Below are positions 1 through 9,100 of a stretch of DNA of 64,000 bases, one piece after another (within the stretch, counting starts at the first letter, position 1; every line of letters starts with the position of its first letter). The stretch is from the NCBI GenBank assembly GCA_002428995.1, contig DIYJ01000018.1, positions 186,001-250,000 on the forward strand, written 5' to 3'. Both the position numbers and the translations under genes were made by a program. Under the pieces are notes generated by a model. That model saw only the letters and a program-made list of their open reading frames with translations. It made no database searches and had not been told where the DNA came from. The stretch comes from Flavobacteriales bacterium UBA6057. GTDB lineage: Bacteria > Bacteroidota > Bacteroidia > Flavobacteriales_G > Salibacteraceae.

Positions 1-454
1 AATCAAGGTCAGGATCTCCATCCGATCCACTAAATCCCATCTCTACATGGTCCTGAATGGGTTGTGTGGTTTGTGCTTCCAATGTGGCCGCACGTTCGTC
101 CCAGAAGAAACCTTCTTCATCTGCAAATCGAGAATTGACCAATCGCATGGAGTGTCTTCCGGTAAGTCCCTGATTCAGACCTATACTCTGCGTTTCTGTA
201 TCTCCAAATGCAAACTCCTGTTGATGGCAGCTTGCGCAGGCAATGGTGTTGTTGGCAGAGAGGTTTTTGTCATAAAACAATACGCGTCCCAGTGTGGCAC
301 CCTCATCGGTGATGCTGTTGTTGTTAGGGGTATTGTCCTTGGTAATGTAATTCGGGACGGTCTGGTTAGCATAGTTAGGAAGGTCGTTGAAGTCGATCGT
401 TGCTGCAATCAATAGTATCATTGGCAGCAGAAGCAACAGGTTTGGCTTTTTCAT
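1..454 (-). CDS. Di-heme cytochrome c peroxidase family protein (3' part outside window)
   Basis: The reverse strand reads an open frame from ATG at 454 to the window edge (151 codons), so the C-terminal part, including the second heme site, is missing. The N-terminus MKKPNLLLLLPMILLIAAT is a signal peptide or membrane anchor. A heme-binding CASCH motif lies at residues 73-77, preceded by the segment LGRVLFYDKNLSANNTIAC and followed by EFAFGD, RHSMRLVNSRF and a GFFWDERAATLEAQ region. This order is typical of the MauG/CcpA bacterial di-heme peroxidase family, whose members act in the periplasm on hydrogen peroxide or on protein substrates. The hydrophobic N-terminus fits periplasmic export. 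Which subfamily it belongs to cannot be decided without the missing part. Confidence 0.85.
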   Translation of the reverse strand, partial: MKKPNLLLLLPMILLIAATIDFNDLPNYANQTVPNYITKDNTPNNNSITDEGATLGRVLFYDKNLSANNTIACASCHQQEFAFGDTETQSIGLNQGLTGRHSMRLVNSRFADEEGFFWDERAATLEAQTTQPIQDHVEMGFSGSDGDPDLD

Positions 455-1029
455 AGAGCTGGTCAATTAAATAGAGTGGATATACAGTAAGACGACCTCT
501 GAATTGAAATCCTTCGCAGCCCTCCTTTTTTTAATTCAACAAATTCTGACCGCTTGATGTAAGGAAATAAAAAAAGTGGCGTCTGTGCGCCACTTTCGGG
601 ATTAGGGGTTGGGGGCTTCCCCGGAGGTTTTCAGGTAGAGCTTGGGTTACATTTTTAGCTTCTAAGCTTTCTTGCGGGTGCTGTTCCTGATTTGATCTGA
701 GGGTGAATGTAGTGTAGCGGTTAGTATTTGAACGCTAACTCTTTGTAAAACGCCCTTTTGGGTTTGCAAACTGCACGCGTGAGCAAACAAAAAGCACTTT
801 CGAGTTCATAATCGGGCTTGTTTCGAGGTGAAAAAGCCGTGTTTCAGCAAGGATTCTGGAGGTGGTAAAGCCTGAAAACGCACGTTTGCGCTTGTTTCAT
901 GGCGTTGGGATACAGAAATGAAGGGTATTATCCGAAGAAATTAGAAGCCGATGAATGGCACAAGTCTTTAGACGTGTCTTTTTTGGCTAAGTAATAAGTT
1001 ATAATAGTCACTACGCATCGAGTTGTCCA
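455..1029. other. 575-bp gap without a convincing gene
   Basis: I find no tRNA, rRNA or long reading frame here. The stretch holds a minus-strand terminator hairpin (573-596). It also holds a 31-codon plus-strand frame (ATG 899, stop TAA 992-994, start MALGYRNEGYYPKK) and a minus-strand stop-free frame of about 40 codons without a start codon (roughly 720-840). Neither can be supported as a gene from this sequence alone. The terminator placed about 430 bp beyond the kinase gene suggests that a transcript, either the kinase mRNA or a separate RNA, crosses the gap on the minus strand. Confidence 0.5.
573..596 (-). terminator. Intrinsic terminator hairpin
   Basis: A perfect 9-bp stem (573-581 with 588-596, arm AAAGTGGCG on the plus strand) surrounds a 6-nt loop. 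On the minus strand it is followed by a T-rich run (TTTTTATTTCC). It lies downstream of the sensor kinase gene and just ahead of the peroxidase start at 454. Confidence 0.75.
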
Positions 1030-2994
1030 TTAGGGCTTGCGGGCAGGTAGCAATATGGTGACAGCTGTGCCCACACCGTCTTTACTTTCAAATTCTATAC
1101 TTCCCGAGTTGCGCTCAACGGTTTGCAGCAGCAGAGATACTCCCATTCCCGAACCTAGCTCACCATCCGTTCCTTCTGTGGATCCAAGCTGTCCGAGCTT
1201 GATGTTCTCCAATTCATCAGGACTCATGCCGGCACCATTGTCTTCAATGTGAATTTCAGCGTGATCTCCCTTTCTGTCATAGCGAATCCATACACTGCCT
1301 TCCTCTGCGGTGAACTTGAGTGCATTGTTCACCACGTTGCGGATGATGACACCGAGATCGCCATCATAAACGTAGGCCTCCAGATTATCCGGGCCTTTCA
1401 CTTCCAGGTTGATCTGCTTTGCACTGGCCATGAGTTGATAAAGCTGAAGCGTTTGCTTTACAGTAACACTCACATTCACCAGGTTTTGCTCGTTGGATTG
1501 TTCCACACCCTGTGAGCCGGCCCAAGCGACCAATCCATCCAGATTCATCAAGGTGTTTTCAAGGTTTGCTTTGCCGTGTACGATCACCTCTTCCAGTTCC
1601 TTCTGTTCCAGCTTCTGTTCGATGATCACTTCGAACAGGTTGATCAGCGAAGAGATGGGCGAGCGCAAATCGTGACCAACCACCGACAGTGTTTTTCCCT
1701 GAACGTGAATGAGATCTTTCAAGTGCTTATTCCTCTCTGAGAGCTCGGCCAGTAGCTTCTTGCGACTTGTGAATCCACGGTAGAGGATCACCACCACAAG
1801 CATGGCAGACAGCAAGGCAATGGCAAGGGAAATGATGAACAGCTTATTCGCTTGCTCTCGGGCTTCTAGTTGCCCCTGTATGCGCTGAGTGTTTTCCAGG
1901 TCCTGCTTGTAGCGCTCTGTTTGCTCATCCACTCGGTAGGCGAGCATCCTCGATTGGATCTCGTTATTGTAGAGGCTGTCCTGTAGCTGCACCACTTTGT
2001 TGTAGTAGCGTGCGGAGGCTTCATATTCCTCTCGTCCTTCCAATACAGTGGCCCGAACACCATAAACGCGGAGCCGGGAAGGGTTGTCAGGAAACTGAAC
2101 CACGTAGACGATGGAAGAATCAGAATAGATCAAAGCCGAGTCTTTCTCTCCTTTTCGGAGGTAGATCTCTGCCAGTGTTGAGTAGGCCGAGGCCAGTTTA
2201 TCAGTGGTGTTGAACTCTCTGTAGTTGTCGATCGCCCTGCTCATGAAGATCTGCGCACTATCGTAAGCCTGGCGCTTAAGCTTGATGGAAGCGAGCGTTT
2301 GGTAGCAAGGCCCCAGGTGAAAGCGGCTGTCATCGCGCATTCGAATGGCAAGTGAAAGCTTGGTGAGCATTTCAGCTGAATCCAGATTGTTGGACTCTAC
2401 GAGAACTGAAGCCAGGTTAAGATAGTTTGGAGCCAACCGAAGGCTGTCGCGGGAAGCAATGGCCAGGTCAATAGCCTCGAGATAGATCCTCTTTGCTTCT
2501 TCTGACAGGGACATTTCACGGTAAACCACCGCGATATTGTTGAGCACAGCTGCCAACTGATTTTTCAGATCAGCAGCGGTCATGATCTCCTTTGCATCTC
2601 TGTAGAAACTCAGCGCTAACTGATAATGGGATAGCCTGTGATGAATGATGCCCTTCACCATTAACAGGTTGCCAATCATGAGACTGTCGTTCAGTTCCAG
2701 GGCCAGTATCTCAGACCGGTTGTACCAGTCCATCGCTTCGGTGTAATTGCTTTGCACATCTGAAGCAATTCCCAGGAAGCGGTAAGCTTTCATCAGTGTT
2801 GCCTTATCGTCACTTTCATCTGCATTGGTGACAATGCTATTCAGCGCAAGCTTGGCGGAATCAGGTGCTCTGTAGATGATGGCCTTGACGTCCTCCAACT
2901 GTTTGTCAAAGGAAGCATCCTGCCCATGACCCGTTGCTGACATCAATAATGTCAGAACAAAAACAACATATGAAACGCCCTTCATCTGCTTCAT
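1030..2994 (-). CDS. TPR-containing membrane sensor histidine kinase
   Basis: The 654-residue protein starts with a signal peptide (about residues 4-24, ending GHGQ) and continues with a long TPR-rich sensor region (about 35-340). A short charged coiled coil precedes one membrane span (about 385-406). The kinase core follows: H-box GHDLRSPI with the phospho-accepting His at about 441, N-box IRNVVNNALKF near 551-561, G1 box EDNGAGM near 584-590, and GSGMGVSLL near 614. No receiver domain is fused and no response regulator gene is adjacent, so the partner is unknown. The ATG at 2994 shares its A with the TGA stop of the aldehyde dehydrogenase gene, which implies translational coupling. A TTG two codons upstream (3000) is a less likely start. 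TPR-type kinases of this architecture are common in Bacteroidota. Confidence 0.9.
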   Translation of the reverse strand: MKQMKGVSYVVFVLTLLMSATGHGQDASFDKQLEDVKAIIYRAPDSAKLALNSIVTNADESDDKATLMKAYRFLGIASDVQSNYTEAMDWYNRSEILALELNDSLMIGNLLMVKGIIHHRLSHYQLALSFYRDAKEIMTAADLKNQLAAVLNNIAVVYREMSLSEEAKRIYLEAIDLAIASRDSLRLAPNYLNLASVLVESNNLDSAEMLTKLSLAIRMRDDSRFHLGPCYQTLASIKLKRQAYDSAQIFMSRAIDNYREFNTTDKLASAYSTLAEIYLRKGEKDSALIYSDSSIVYVVQFPDNPSRLRVYGVRATVLEGREEYEASARYYNKVVQLQDSLYNNEIQSRMLAYRVDEQTERYKQDLENTQRIQGQLEAREQANKLFIISLAIALLSAMLVVVILYRGFTSRKKLLAELSERNKHLKDLIHVQGKTLSVVGHDLRSPISSLINLFEVIIEQKLEQKELEEVIVHGKANLENTLMNLDGLVAWAGSQGVEQSNEQNLVNVSVTVKQTLQLYQLMASAKQINLEVKGPDNLEAYVYDGDLGVIIRNVVNNALKFTAEEGSVWIRYDRKGDHAEIHIEDNGAGMSPDELENIKLGQLGSTEGTDGELGSGMGVSLLLQTVERNSGSIEFESKDGVGTAVTILLPARKP

Positions 2995-4382
2995 CACCAA
3001 CTAAAAACGCGTTTGATCAATGATAACTTCAGTGGACTTTGAGGAAAGTACTTGAGATTGGTTTCAAACCAGGTAGGCTTGTCCAATACTCCTTTGAAAT
3101 GACTGAAGGCTTTGAATCCGTCTTCACCATGATAGTTGCCAATGCCGCTGTGCCCCACACCTCCAAAAGGTAGTTGATCATTCGTAATATGCATAACTGC
3201 TTCATTCACGGCACCTCCTCCAAATGAGAGTTCATGAAGGACCTTCTTGCGCTTCCTGGCGTTCTTCGTGAAGATGTAACAGGAGAGAGGTTTGGGGAGT
3301 GTCTTTACCTTCTGTACTACATCGTCCAGTTGATCATAGGCGATGACAGGAAGGATAGGGCCGAAGATCTCCTCCTTCATGATAGGATCATCAAAACCAA
3401 CCTCACTGAGCAGAGTAGGAGGGAATATTCTCTGGTCGCGTATTCCTTCGCCCTGATAATGGATTTTACTATCGCTGATGAGCTGTTGCAGTCGGTCGTA
3501 GTTTTTCAGGTTGATGATCTGAACATAGTTCCCGTTTTCGATTGAAAAACGGGCACGTTTGATCTCTTCTACGACCATCGTTAGAAAACGTTGCTCTATC
3601 GATTTGTGCACAAGCGCATAATCGGGGGCGATGCAGGTTTGGCCTGCATTTAAAAACTTGGCCCAAACCAATCGCTTCACAGTCATTTTCAGGTTGCTAT
3701 CCTCGGTGATGAAAGCGGGGCTCTTGCCGCCTAGCTCCAGCGTAACGGGTGTCAATTGCTCCGCAGCAGCTTTGTAGATGATTTTTCCAACGGGAACACT
3801 TCCCGTGAAGAAGATCTTGTCGAATTTCTCCCTGAGGAGTGCAGTGGTTTCTTCCACACCGCCTTCTACAGTGGCAATGTAGTTGCTGTCAAAAGCATCT
3901 GCGATCACCTTTGCCATCGCGGCACTGGTGTTGGCCGGTAGCTCACTTGGTTTGAGAATCACGGTGTTTCCCGCTGCTATGGCAGGAACCATGGGGGCAA
4001 GCGAAAGCAGGTAAGGATAGTTCCAGGCTCCGATAATGAGACTTACTCCAAGCGGCTCGGGGATCACATAGCTACTGGCCGGGAAGTTGATGAAATTGGT
4101 GCTCACTGGTTTTACGGAGCTCCAGCTTCTAATGTGCTTCAGCGCTCTGTGGATGTCATGATACACCAGTGCAAGCTCGTTGCTATAGGTATCGAACTCT
4201 GATTTACCAAAGTCCTTGTAGATCGCTTCGTACAGCAATGGCTCATTGGCTCGAATGGCGGATTCGAACTTTTGGAGTTGTTCCACTCTGAAAGCCAATG
4301 ACTTGGTGGCATTCGAGTTGAAAAAAGCCCTTTGACTGTTCACCAACGAACCGTAGTCTACAGAAGGCTGTACGCTGTTCAT
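2994..4382 (-). CDS. Aldehyde dehydrogenase, ALDH3-like
   Basis: The protein has 462 residues. It carries the FFTGS motif of the Rossmann cofactor fold (191-195), LELGGKSPAF with the general-base Glu at 216, NAGQTCIAPDY with the catalytic Cys at 250, and EEIFGP at 337-342. Length and motif spacing fit the short ALDH3-type enzymes (fatty, benzaldehyde or coniferyl aldehyde dehydrogenases), which oxidise hydrophobic aldehydes with NAD(P)+. The C-terminus has a hydrophobic/basic tail (about 440-462) that might associate with the membrane, as in some ALDH3 enzymes. The substrate cannot be inferred. It lies just upstream of, and overlaps by 1 nt, the sensor kinase gene. Confidence 0.92.
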   Translation of the reverse strand: MNSVQPSVDYGSLVNSQRAFFNSNATKSLAFRVEQLQKFESAIRANEPLLYEAIYKDFGKSEFDTYSNELALVYHDIHRALKHIRSWSSVKPVSTNFINFPASSYVIPEPLGVSLIIGAWNYPYLLSLAPMVPAIAAGNTVILKPSELPANTSAAMAKVIADAFDSNYIATVEGGVEETTALLREKFDKIFFTGSVPVGKIIYKAAAEQLTPVTLELGGKSPAFITEDSNLKMTVKRLVWAKFLNAGQTCIAPDYALVHKSIEQRFLTMVVEEIKRARFSIENGNYVQIINLKNYDRLQQLISDSKIHYQGEGIRDQRIFPPTLLSEVGFDDPIMKEEIFGPILPVIAYDQLDDVVQKVKTLPKPLSCYIFTKNARKRKKVLHELSFGGGAVNEAVMHITNDQLPFGGVGHSGIGNYHGEDGFKAFSHFKGVLDKPTWFETNLKYFPQSPLKLSLIKRVFSW

Positions 4383-4443
4383 GTGATGAATCTATGAAAA
4401 AGGAGATGGAAAATACAGTCCGTGCTCACGGACTTTTGAAGGG

Positions 4444-5295
4444 TCAGATCTCAGACAGAGGCATGGTTCTGTCCAGTCGAACACCCTTTTCGGTGTTTTT
4501 CAGCGTGCAGCATTCATTCGCTTCATCATGCTCTAAAAAAAGCACGTAACCATTGTCTGCTGCTTCCTTCAGGAACTTTCCTTTTTCCTCGAGGGTAAGT
4601 AGTGGACGTGTGTCATACCCCATCACATAAGGCAGTGGAATGTGGCCAACGCTTGGCAAGAGATCTGCCATGAACACGATGGTCTTCCCATTGTGACGGA
4701 TCATGGGAATCATCTGCTTGTCCGTATGCCCATTGGCGAAAAACACGTCTACGTTTGGAAAAACATCTTTGGTTCGATCATCTCCAACAGCAACCCAGTT
4801 CAGTTGACCGCTTTCTTCGATGGGGTGGATGTTTTCCTTCAGGAATGAAGCCTTTTCACGAGCGTTTGGCTCTGTGGCCCATTGCCAGTGGTCCTGATTG
4901 CTCCAGAATCGAGCGTTCTTGAAGGCTGGACGGTATCCATTCTTCTGGTCGTTCCATTCGATGGCTCCACCACAGTGATCGAAGTGAAGGTGAGTCAGGA
5001 AAACATCGGTGATGTCATCTCGATGAAATCCATTTGCAGCGAGTGACTTGTCCAATGAATCATCACCATGCAGGTAATAGTAGCCGAAGAACTTCTCGCT
5101 TTGTTTGTTCCCAATTCCACAATCGATCAAGGTGAGTCGATCGCCATCCTCAATCAACAGGGAGCGCATGGCCCATGAGCACATGTTGTTGTCGTCAGGG
5201 GTATTGGTGCGCGACCAGAGCGATTTGGGAACCACTCCAAACATGGCGCCTCCATCGAGCTTGAAGTAGCCGTTGTTGATGACGTGAAGCTCCAT
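4444..5295 (-). CDS. MBL-fold metallo-hydrolase (lactonase-like)
   Basis: The 283-residue protein has the metallo-beta-lactamase motif THLHFDHCGG (zinc ligands His102, His104, Asp106, His107). Further ligand candidates are His190 in FANGHT, Asp211 in VFMADLLPS and His256 in FLEHDEAN, so the dinuclear site looks complete. Overall form and length resemble the AiiA/quorum-quenching lactonase and related cytoplasmic hydrolases. The family is functionally broad, so lactonase activity is only one possibility. The ATG at 5295 directly follows the TAA stop of fbaA, so the two genes are almost certainly cotranscribed. Confidence 0.88.
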   Translation of the reverse strand: MELHVINNGYFKLDGGAMFGVVPKSLWSRTNTPDDNNMCSWAMRSLLIEDGDRLTLIDCGIGNKQSEKFFGYYYLHGDDSLDKSLAANGFHRDDITDVFLTHLHFDHCGGAIEWNDQKNGYRPAFKNARFWSNQDHWQWATEPNAREKASFLKENIHPIEESGQLNWVAVGDDRTKDVFPNVDVFFANGHTDKQMIPMIRHNGKTIVFMADLLPSVGHIPLPYVMGYDTRPLLTLEEKGKFLKEAADNGYVLFLEHDEANECCTLKNTEKGVRLDRTMPLSEI

Positions 5296-6375
5296 TTAGG
5301 CGTGAATGCTTTCGAGGTGCTGGTTGCTGTTCAGACTGTTCAGGTCGTCAAAGGCAGTCATGAGTCTTTTCACCACAGCCTTTTCGCCTTCGCGCATCCA
5401 CTTTCTTGGATCGTAGTATTTCTTGTTGGGTTTATCGTCTCCTTCTGGGTTGCCCAGCTGAGCTTGCAGATAATCCCTGTTTTTAGACTCGTATGCTCTT
5501 ACACCGTCCCAATAAGCCCACTGGGTATCGGTGTCGATGTTCATCTTGATCACTCCGTAACCGAGGGATTCGCGAATGTCCTCCTTGGCAGATCCTGAAC
5601 CTCCGTGGAACACAAAGTTCACAGGGTTAGGATTGTCGATGTTGTGCTTTTCACGGATGTATTCCTGACTGTTCTTCAGGATGACCGGAGTCAGCATCAC
5701 GTTTCCTGGCTTGTAAACACCATGAACGTTTCCAAAGGCCGCTGCAATGGTGAAGTTGGGGCTGATGGCGTTCAGTGTATCGTAGGCATATCCTACCTCA
5801 TCAGGCTGCGTGTAAAGTTTGGAGCTGTCGATTCCGGTGTTGTCTACACCATCTTCTTCACCTCCGGTTACTCCTAATTCAATCTCGAGAATCATGTCGA
5901 TGCGGCTCATACGCTCGTGGTACTGAGCACATGTTTCCATGTTCTCGTTGATGGGCTCTTCTGAGAGGTCGATCATGTGGCTGGTGAACAAGGGGCGTCC
6001 GGTTTGCTCGTAGTGCTTTTCTCCGGCTTCGATCAATCCATCGATCCAGGGAAGAAGCTTGCGCGCAGCGTGATCAGTATGGAGAATGACATCCACTCCA
6101 TACAATTCAGCCATTTCATGAATATGCTTTGCACCAGAGATGGCTCCTTTGATGGCGGCTTGCTCTCCGTCATTGCTCAGCGCTTTGCCAGCATAGAAGG
6201 TGGCTCCACCATTACTGAACTGAATGATCACAGCCGAATTGGCTTCTTTGGCCGCTTCCATGACCGCATTAACGGAATTGGTGCCTACCACATTCACTGC
6301 GGGAAGGGCGAATTGATGCTGCTTTGCTATCTCAAAAAGTCGCAGGGCTTCCTGCGCATTTAATACTCCTGCCAT
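5296..6375 (-). CDS. fbaA: Class II fructose-bisphosphate aldolase
   Basis: The product is 359 residues, the same length as Escherichia coli FbaA, and is collinear with it. It interconverts fructose 1,6-bisphosphate with dihydroxyacetone phosphate and glyceraldehyde 3-phosphate in the cytoplasm. Visible signatures are the zinc/catalytic segment ILHTDHAARK (Asp101, His102), an acidic metal-site region EIELGVTGGEEDGVD, and the phosphate-binding segment FHGGSGS in the C-terminal third. A -7 promoter element lies about 20 nt upstream. The MBL hydrolase follows with no gap. Confidence 0.97.
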   Translation of the reverse strand: MAGVLNAQEALRLFEIAKQHQFALPAVNVVGTNSVNAVMEAAKEANSAVIIQFSNGGATFYAGKALSNDGEQAAIKGAISGAKHIHEMAELYGVDVILHTDHAARKLLPWIDGLIEAGEKHYEQTGRPLFTSHMIDLSEEPINENMETCAQYHERMSRIDMILEIELGVTGGEEDGVDNTGIDSSKLYTQPDEVGYAYDTLNAISPNFTIAAAFGNVHGVYKPGNVMLTPVILKNSQEYIREKHNIDNPNPVNFVFHGGSGSAKEDIRESLGYGVIKMNIDTDTQWAYWDGVRAYESKNRDYLQAQLGNPEGDDKPNKKYYDPRKWMREGEKAVVKRLMTAFDDLNSLNSNQHLESIHA

Positions 6376-6395
6376 TGTCTCTGGAATTTCTGCTG

Positions 6396-6403
6396 CAAAT
6401 GTA
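6396..6403 (-). promoter_or_regulatory. -7 promoter element upstream of fbaA
   Basis: On the minus strand the sequence reads TACATTTG, a perfect match to the Bacteroidota -7 consensus TAnnTTTG. It ends 20 nt before the fbaA ATG. No TTG element is present at the expected 17-23 nt upstream, so the assignment rests on the -7 box and its position. Confidence 0.5.
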
Positions 6404-6419
6404 GAATATCAGAAGACCC

Positions 6420-9044
6420 TCAGTCCTCCTTCTTGCTCCGATTTCGATAGAGAGTCGGATCCACTCTTAATGCCATGGCTTCCAGGTCCATATCGCGTCC
6501 AAGAAACTCTGCCACCTGCTTTGCACTTCCTGTTGGATCTGACAAAACATCTGTGTATTTCATTTCTATGAACTCAATGAAAGGTTGCTTCTGGGCGTAG
6601 GCACGAGCGTTTGTGTAGGCCTTTTGGAAGTTGCGCTCCATTTTTATCGGATAGGTGTCTTCCTTAGCCTTGCCGTCTCTAACGAGCATCTTGTGCTGTG
6701 AGAGCACTACTTCCTGGATGTCTCGTTGCATGATGATGATCTTATAGCTGAAGTTGGCGGGCAGGAACTTGACCAGTTGACTGATCACCTTTACGCCTTT
6801 TCCTCTGGCGTCCTTCATCCAGCGGCTTTGCCGTGCGAGTCCCTTTACCTTTTCATGCTCGTAGAACCCCTTGGGGTTGTTTTCGTCCGGTTGGCGCACC
6901 TTGTCCGTGAAGATTTCAATCCCTCCAGCGTCCAGCATTTGCATCATCAGTGATGTGCCTGAGCGCGGCAATCCGGAAACGACAACGATCTCTCCGCGAT
7001 TCACTCCCTTGTAGGACTTGGCATTCACCACCTTTTCCTGCAAGTCTTCCATGCGGTTGAGTCCGGAAGCATCTACGGATTCCACCTTTACGTTCTTGAA
7101 GATTTCCTCCTTATTCAGGTTGTGCTTTTTGTAGATCTTTTCCAGCAACAGGCGAGGCGCGTTTAGTGCAGGCCGCATGGTGACGGCTACTTCCAGCGAA
7201 CGGGCGGCCATCACGTGTTCACCTAGTCCATAAAGTGCCTCACCTAAAATGTGATGAGCCGTTGGGAATTGATAAATGAGTTCCGTGGCCGTTAATGCTG
7301 CTTCTACTGCTTCTTCATACTTCTTCTGGCGCAGGAGCGCGAGCGCCAACCCTTTGAAGGCGGAAGCATCATGTGGGTCAATGCGCAATGAGTCACGGTA
7401 GGCACGTTCCATCATGTTCCATTGCTTCAGCTTTCCGTAGCATTCGCCCTGGTATTTGATGATGGAAGGATTATGCGGAATCTGCTTGCCCAGATCTACC
7501 AGCATTCGCAGAGCCTCCTGTGTTTCGCCTTCCTGAATCTTGATCTCGGCCATCATGAGCAGCGAGGTGGGCGAGTGCTGCTTCGATTCACTCAGCTCGG
7601 TGATGCGCTCAATGGCTTCAAGTGTTCCCTTAAAGTCACCCATTCGTTTGCGAGCATCAGCAATGCGCATCAGAAAGCGGGATTCTTCGTGGCTGGCGTT
7701 GATCTTTTCCAGGATGTCAAGCCCTTCTTTGGTCTGTCCCTTGGAGATGTAGACCCGGGCCAGATTGTATTGAAGCTCGCGATCCGTCTTGGCCATGGCA
7801 GCCTTCATGTTGTCACCAGGATCATCGATGTATCCGAGCTCAACCAACTGCTTGACGGCAGCTTTGGCTTCTTCCGGATTCACTTTCACATTCTCAGGGT
7901 GCTCGTGAAAATTACCTTCTACATCTTCCCAACTGGGGATGTTTTTAACCGTTTTAGGTTCCTGGAAGACCTGAAGCAATGGTGTGCCGTCCATGTCCTG
8001 ACCAACCGGAAGGTCAAACAGTGTGAGGATGGTAGGGGTGATGTCGATGATGGAAGATCCATAGATGCTCTGCCCTTGTTTGAAGTCGGGGCCGTTGCAA
8101 ACAATTATTCCATGCTTTCTGTGCTCAGCTGCGGGGCCGCCTGGTTCTTTTGGCAGTTGAAGCGGCCTGAGGTGATCGCTTTGGAAACCGTGATCGCTCA
8201 TGAGAATCACATTGGTGTCCGGCCCAGCCAGTTGTAGCGTTCGCTCCAGCATCATGTCGTGGAAGCGATACATGCCGTCCACCACATCCTTGTAGATCTC
8301 GAACATCTCCTTGGGCATGCCCGGGAGCATTGGAGGTCTGAATTTCATGTATCCGTGACAGGCGTGGTCTACTGCATCATGGTAGATGGCCGTGAAGTCC
8401 CATTCTGAGTTTTCCATGGCCCAGGTGGAAGCTGCATGCACGGTTGCGGCATCTGCAAGAATGCGAGACAGAGATCCAATGCGCCTGTCTTTGCTCTGAT
8501 CCACCTTTGCTGCGAGAGGAATGAAGGGAAGAATGTGTGCTTCGGTGAGCTCATCCGGATGAATCCTCAACTCAGCAAATTGATCGGTCAGCGATTCAGG
8601 ATGTACCTGACCGCTGGCCATGGGCCAAGGCTTGTCGATCGATTGGTTGGCCCGTTGATAGAGGTTGGAGACACAGATCCCGTTGATGGGTTCTGCCGGG
8701 TGTGAGGGCCACCAGGAGAATACATTGGTTTTATAACCCTGTTGAGAAAGGATGTTCCAAATGGCCCGTGCCTTTCTTGATCGGGAAGAAATAGGGCGAA
8801 CAATGCCCATTTCGTAATCGGGTTCCGTGAATCCCCAAATGCCGTGCTTGTCGGCAAATTTTCCAGTGGCGATGGAGCTCCAAAGCATGGGGGAGTACAC
8901 AGGTTCGAGGGTAGAAAGATTCCCTCTGACACCACCTTCTACAAACTTCTTTAACGTAGGCATCAGGCCTCTGGCCATCAAGTCATCAATGACCTTCCAA
9001 TCTGCGGCATCCCAACCTATCAGCAGTACGCGCTTTCCCTTCAT
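6420..9044 (-). CDS. Phosphodiesterase/phosphatase-TPR-sulfotransferase fusion protein
   Basis: This 874-residue protein appears to be cytoplasmic, since no signal peptide is visible. Residues 1-360 form an alkaline-phosphatase-superfamily domain of the type I phosphodiesterase kind. Metal or nucleophile candidates are Asp12 (LIGWDAADW), Ser/Thr around 51-60, Asp223/His227, Asp284-His285 in LMSDHGFQ, and His308/His311. Residues 420-640 hold TPR-type helical repeats. Residues 685-874 form a sulfotransferase-like domain with the 5'-phosphosulfate loop GLPRSGTSL (691-699) and a 3'-phosphate-binding region IIMQRDIQEVVLSQH (Arg774, Ser782). Seen together, these suggest one protein that both transfers sulfate and hydrolyses a phospho- or sulfo-ester, but no substrate can be named. 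A 56-aa gene lies 56 nt upstream on the same strand. Confidence 0.85.
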   Translation of the reverse strand: MKGKRVLLIGWDAADWKVIDDLMARGLMPTLKKFVEGGVRGNLSTLEPVYSPMLWSSIATGKFADKHGIWGFTEPDYEMGIVRPISSRSRKARAIWNILSQQGYKTNVFSWWPSHPAEPINGICVSNLYQRANQSIDKPWPMASGQVHPESLTDQFAELRIHPDELTEAHILPFIPLAAKVDQSKDRRIGSLSRILADAATVHAASTWAMENSEWDFTAIYHDAVDHACHGYMKFRPPMLPGMPKEMFEIYKDVVDGMYRFHDMMLERTLQLAGPDTNVILMSDHGFQSDHLRPLQLPKEPGGPAAEHRKHGIIVCNGPDFKQGQSIYGSSIIDITPTILTLFDLPVGQDMDGTPLLQVFQEPKTVKNIPSWEDVEGNFHEHPENVKVNPEEAKAAVKQLVELGYIDDPGDNMKAAMAKTDRELQYNLARVYISKGQTKEGLDILEKINASHEESRFLMRIADARKRMGDFKGTLEAIERITELSESKQHSPTSLLMMAEIKIQEGETQEALRMLVDLGKQIPHNPSIIKYQGECYGKLKQWNMMERAYRDSLRIDPHDASAFKGLALALLRQKKYEEAVEAALTATELIYQFPTAHHILGEALYGLGEHVMAARSLEVAVTMRPALNAPRLLLEKIYKKHNLNKEEIFKNVKVESVDASGLNRMEDLQEKVVNAKSYKGVNRGEIVVVSGLPRSGTSLMMQMLDAGGIEIFTDKVRQPDENNPKGFYEHEKVKGLARQSRWMKDARGKGVKVISQLVKFLPANFSYKIIIMQRDIQEVVLSQHKMLVRDGKAKEDTYPIKMERNFQKAYTNARAYAQKQPFIEFIEMKYTDVLSDPTGSAKQVAEFLGRDMDLEAMALRVDPTLYRNRSKKED

Positions 9045-9100
9045 CTCTTCTTTTGTTCGTTGTTTCTTTTGCTACGAGAGCACGTTTCAGAACTGGCCTG

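Noticed and set aside
47..415. 122-codon plus-strand frame at the left edge
   Set aside because: It is antisense to the di-heme peroxidase frame, which has a CASCH motif and a signal peptide and is therefore the real gene.
700..760. Possible tRNA in the gap (GTTAG...CTAAC stem)
   Set aside because: Only one short stem is seen; no acceptor stem, T-loop consensus or 3' end is present.
7422..8237. 271-codon plus-strand frame opposite the phosphodiesterase fusion
   Set aside because: It lies wholly within the coding strand of a well-supported gene and shows no recognisable domain; it mirrors the codon structure of the real gene.
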